Part shown: piece by piece, positions 62,657-64,000 of the stretch
How positions within the stretch are numbered: position 1 is the stretch's first letter
Layout of the letters: the number at the start of each line of letters is the position of its first letter
Source: Nostoc sp. NIES-3756
GTDB taxonomy: Bacteria; Cyanobacteriota; Cyanobacteriia; Cyanobacteriales; Nostocaceae
Length of the DNA: 64,000 bases
Assembly: GCF_001548375.1 (NCBI RefSeq)
Contig: NZ_AP017295.1
Coordinates: 5,118,501 to 5,182,500, forward strand
Direction of reading: 5' to 3'
Position numbers and translations under genes: made by a program
Notes under the pieces: generated by a model
The model's database searches: none
The model's input: only the letters and a program-made list of their open reading frames with translations
Told to the model about the DNA's origin: nothing

Positions 62657-63742
62657 ATGCGCCGTTCATCATCCCTACAACGTTTACTCATTTATGGTCT
62701 GAGCGGCCCTATTGTCGCTCTGAATGTCTGGCTACTATCCTTACTCTTTCGCTATTTTCAACACCCGATTACAATCCTGAGTATGGCGGCAATTTTAGCT
62801 TTTTTGCTGAATTATCCAGTAAAGTTCTTTGAACGCGCCCGAATAACTCGTACTCAGGCTGTTGTTATTGTTTTGCTGGTCACTTTAACTATATTTAGCA
62901 TTTTGGGTGTCACTTTAGTCCCAATGCTCATTGACCAAACTATTCAACTTTTAAATAAAATTCCTGATTGGTTAACTGCGAGTCAAGCTAACCTACAGCT
63001 AATTGAGAAATTAGCGAAGCAGCGACGTTTGCCTCTTGATTTGCGGGTGGTGAGCAATCAAATTAACGCTAGTATCCAAAGTGTAGTGCAGCAATTGGCT
63101 TCTGGGGCAGTAGGATTGGCGGGAACTCTGCTTTCGGGGTTGCTCAACTTTGTGTTAGTGGTGGTATTGGCATTTTATATGCTTCTGTATGGCGATCGCG
63201 TCTGGAATGGTTTAATCAACCTATTACCATCGAAAATTAGAGATCCCTTCTCTACATCTTTGCAACTCAATTTTCAAAACTTTTTCCTCAGCCAGCTATT
63301 ATTAGGGCTGTTCATGATTTTCGCTCTCACGCCTATATTCCTAGTTCTCAGAGTACCTTTTGCCCTGTTATTTGCCATACTCATTGGTATTTCTGAACTT
63401 ATCCCCTTTATCGGGGCGAGTTTAGGCATTGGCACAGTAACAGTGCTAGTCCTTCTACAAGATTGGTGGTTAGCAGTTCAAGTCGCCATAGCTGCAATTA
63501 TCATGCAGCAAATTAAAGATAATCTCTTAAGCCCCAAATTACTAGGTAATTTTATTGGACTTAATCCTATTTGGATTTTTGTTGCTATTTTGATGGGTTA
63601 TGAAATCGCAGGTTTATTAGGAACTTTAGTTGCAGTTCCCATTGCTGGCACAATTAAAGGAACTTTCGATGCTCTCAAAAATGGTAAGCAAGGTGATTTC
63701 ATGTCCACCGTAAATATTGCTCATGATTCACCCCCCGAGTAA
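62657..63742 (+). CDS. AI-2E/PerM-family transporter
   Basis: The 361-residue protein has about seven to eight membrane helices and the AI-2E family pattern. It starts with a cationic N-terminus (MRRSSSLQRLL), then FRYFQHPITILSMAAILAFL. The conserved late motifs are LILIGISELIPFIGASLGIG-like (seen as FAILIGISELIPFIGASLG) and QQIKDNLLSPKLLGNFIGLN, then LGTLVAVPIAGTIK. Members export diverse small molecules, and the name from autoinducer-2 export does not fix the substrate. It is divergent from pdxH. Confidence 0.85.
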   Translation: MRRSSSLQRLLIYGLSGPIVALNVWLLSLLFRYFQHPITILSMAAILAFLLNYPVKFFERARITRTQAVVIVLLVTLTIFSILGVTLVPMLIDQTIQLLNKIPDWLTASQANLQLIEKLAKQRRLPLDLRVVSNQINASIQSVVQQLASGAVGLAGTLLSGLLNFVLVVVLAFYMLLYGDRVWNGLINLLPSKIRDPFSTSLQLNFQNFFLSQLLLGLFMIFALTPIFLVLRVPFALLFAILIGISELIPFIGASLGIGTVTVLVLLQDWWLAVQVAIAAIIMQQIKDNLLSPKLLGNFIGLNPIWIFVAILMGYEIAGLLGTLVAVPIAGTIKGTFDALKNGKQGDFMSTVNIAHDSPPE

Positions 63743-63770
63743 ATCGAGTTAAAAGTCAACAATTAACAAC

Positions 63771-64000
63771 CTAATTTTTTACTACTATATTATTGCGTTG
63801 TGCCACGAAGCCTAAAGATACTCGTTTCATAAGTAAGTATAAAATTACCAGAATGATAAAGCTAACGGAAATAATTATTAGAGGCTGCTTTCCCACAAGT
63901 TCTTCTACACCCCTGGTAAGCAAAGCATCTGGTTGAGTAATAAAATCCCAACTGTTAAAACGTAGAAATCTCCCCCAATAAATGCCAATGGCACAGAGAG
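63771..64000 (-). CDS. C-terminal part of a DUF1361-type membrane protein (partial)
   Basis: Reading the minus strand from the right edge, the frame gives LCAIGIYWGRFLRFNSWDFI, a short loop (TQPDALLTRGVEELVGKQPL), then a final helix (IIISVSFIILVILYLLMKR) and the tail VSLGFVAQRNNIVVKN. It ends with TAG at 63771-63773. The GIYWGRFLRFNSWD stretch is typical of DUF1361 membrane proteins. The N-terminus is outside the window. Function is unknown. Confidence 0.6.
   Translation of the reverse strand, partial: LCAIGIYWGRFLRFNSWDFITQPDALLTRGVEELVGKQPLIIISVSFIILVILYLLMKRVSLGFVAQRNNIVVKN

Overview
The window reads as chromosomal DNA from a filamentous cyanobacterium of the Nostoc/Anabaena group. Supporting signs are frequent HIP1 octamers (GCGATCGC), many heptanucleotide-type short tandem repeats between genes, a carotenoid oxygenase, a Ycf55-like response regulator, a PerR/FurC-type regulator with no CxxC zinc pairs, a Zam-like RNB protein and several cyanobacteria-only small proteins. 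The species cannot be fixed from the sequence alone. Both ends cut genes: the C-terminus of an APC-type permease at the left edge and the C-terminus of a DUF1361-type membrane protein at the right edge.

Left part (1-11.8 kb): a CadD-like exporter, a TauE/SafE permease and its DUF1634 partner form a compact plus-strand cluster. Then come small membrane proteins, a prohibitin-type SPFH protein, a SPOR-like exported protein, mnmA, a DUF362 protein, an aspartate ammonia-lyase-type enzyme, a Uma2 nuclease and pgsA.

The most striking locus is 11.7-21.2 kb, a minus-strand run of seven genes: fatty acyl-AMP ligase, acyl-CoA dehydrogenase, acyl carrier protein, MBOAT acyltransferase, SGNH/DltD-like protein, an HTTM-DCC fusion and a nucleotidyl-sugar synthase. 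The order and logic resemble the dlt operon (adenylating ligase, carrier protein, MBOAT, SGNH partner), but with a fatty-acid ligase and a desaturating flavoenzyme. I infer an envelope or polysaccharide fatty-acylation system.

Middle (21.8-45.8 kb): ygfZ, an M14 carboxypeptidase, a TauD-type dioxygenase, and a pair consisting of an AAA/14-repeat WD40 protein and a papain-like protease with a low-GC middle. A complete IS982-family element follows (13-bp inverted repeats, 6-bp target duplication lying on a neighbouring stop codon). Next are an O-methyltransferase, miaB, a carotenoid oxygenase, a second Uma2 protein, a PerR-type regulator, a large NACHT-pentapeptide NTPase and the Ycf55-like REC protein.

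Right part (45.8-64 kb) is mostly housekeeping: an M15-like peptidase, mobA, a DUF255 protein, a 51-aa small gene, clpP, a putative single-strand-annealing-like protein, a Zam/RNase R-like protein whose catalytic aspartates are missing, ubiX, a LapA protein, aroK, argB, a TPR protein, a DUF3153 lipoprotein, pdxH and an AI-2E-type permease. A nested repeat locus at 50.6-51.0 kb contains a MITE with 16-bp terminal repeats and an 8-bp target duplication. I saw no tRNA, rRNA or CRISPR array.
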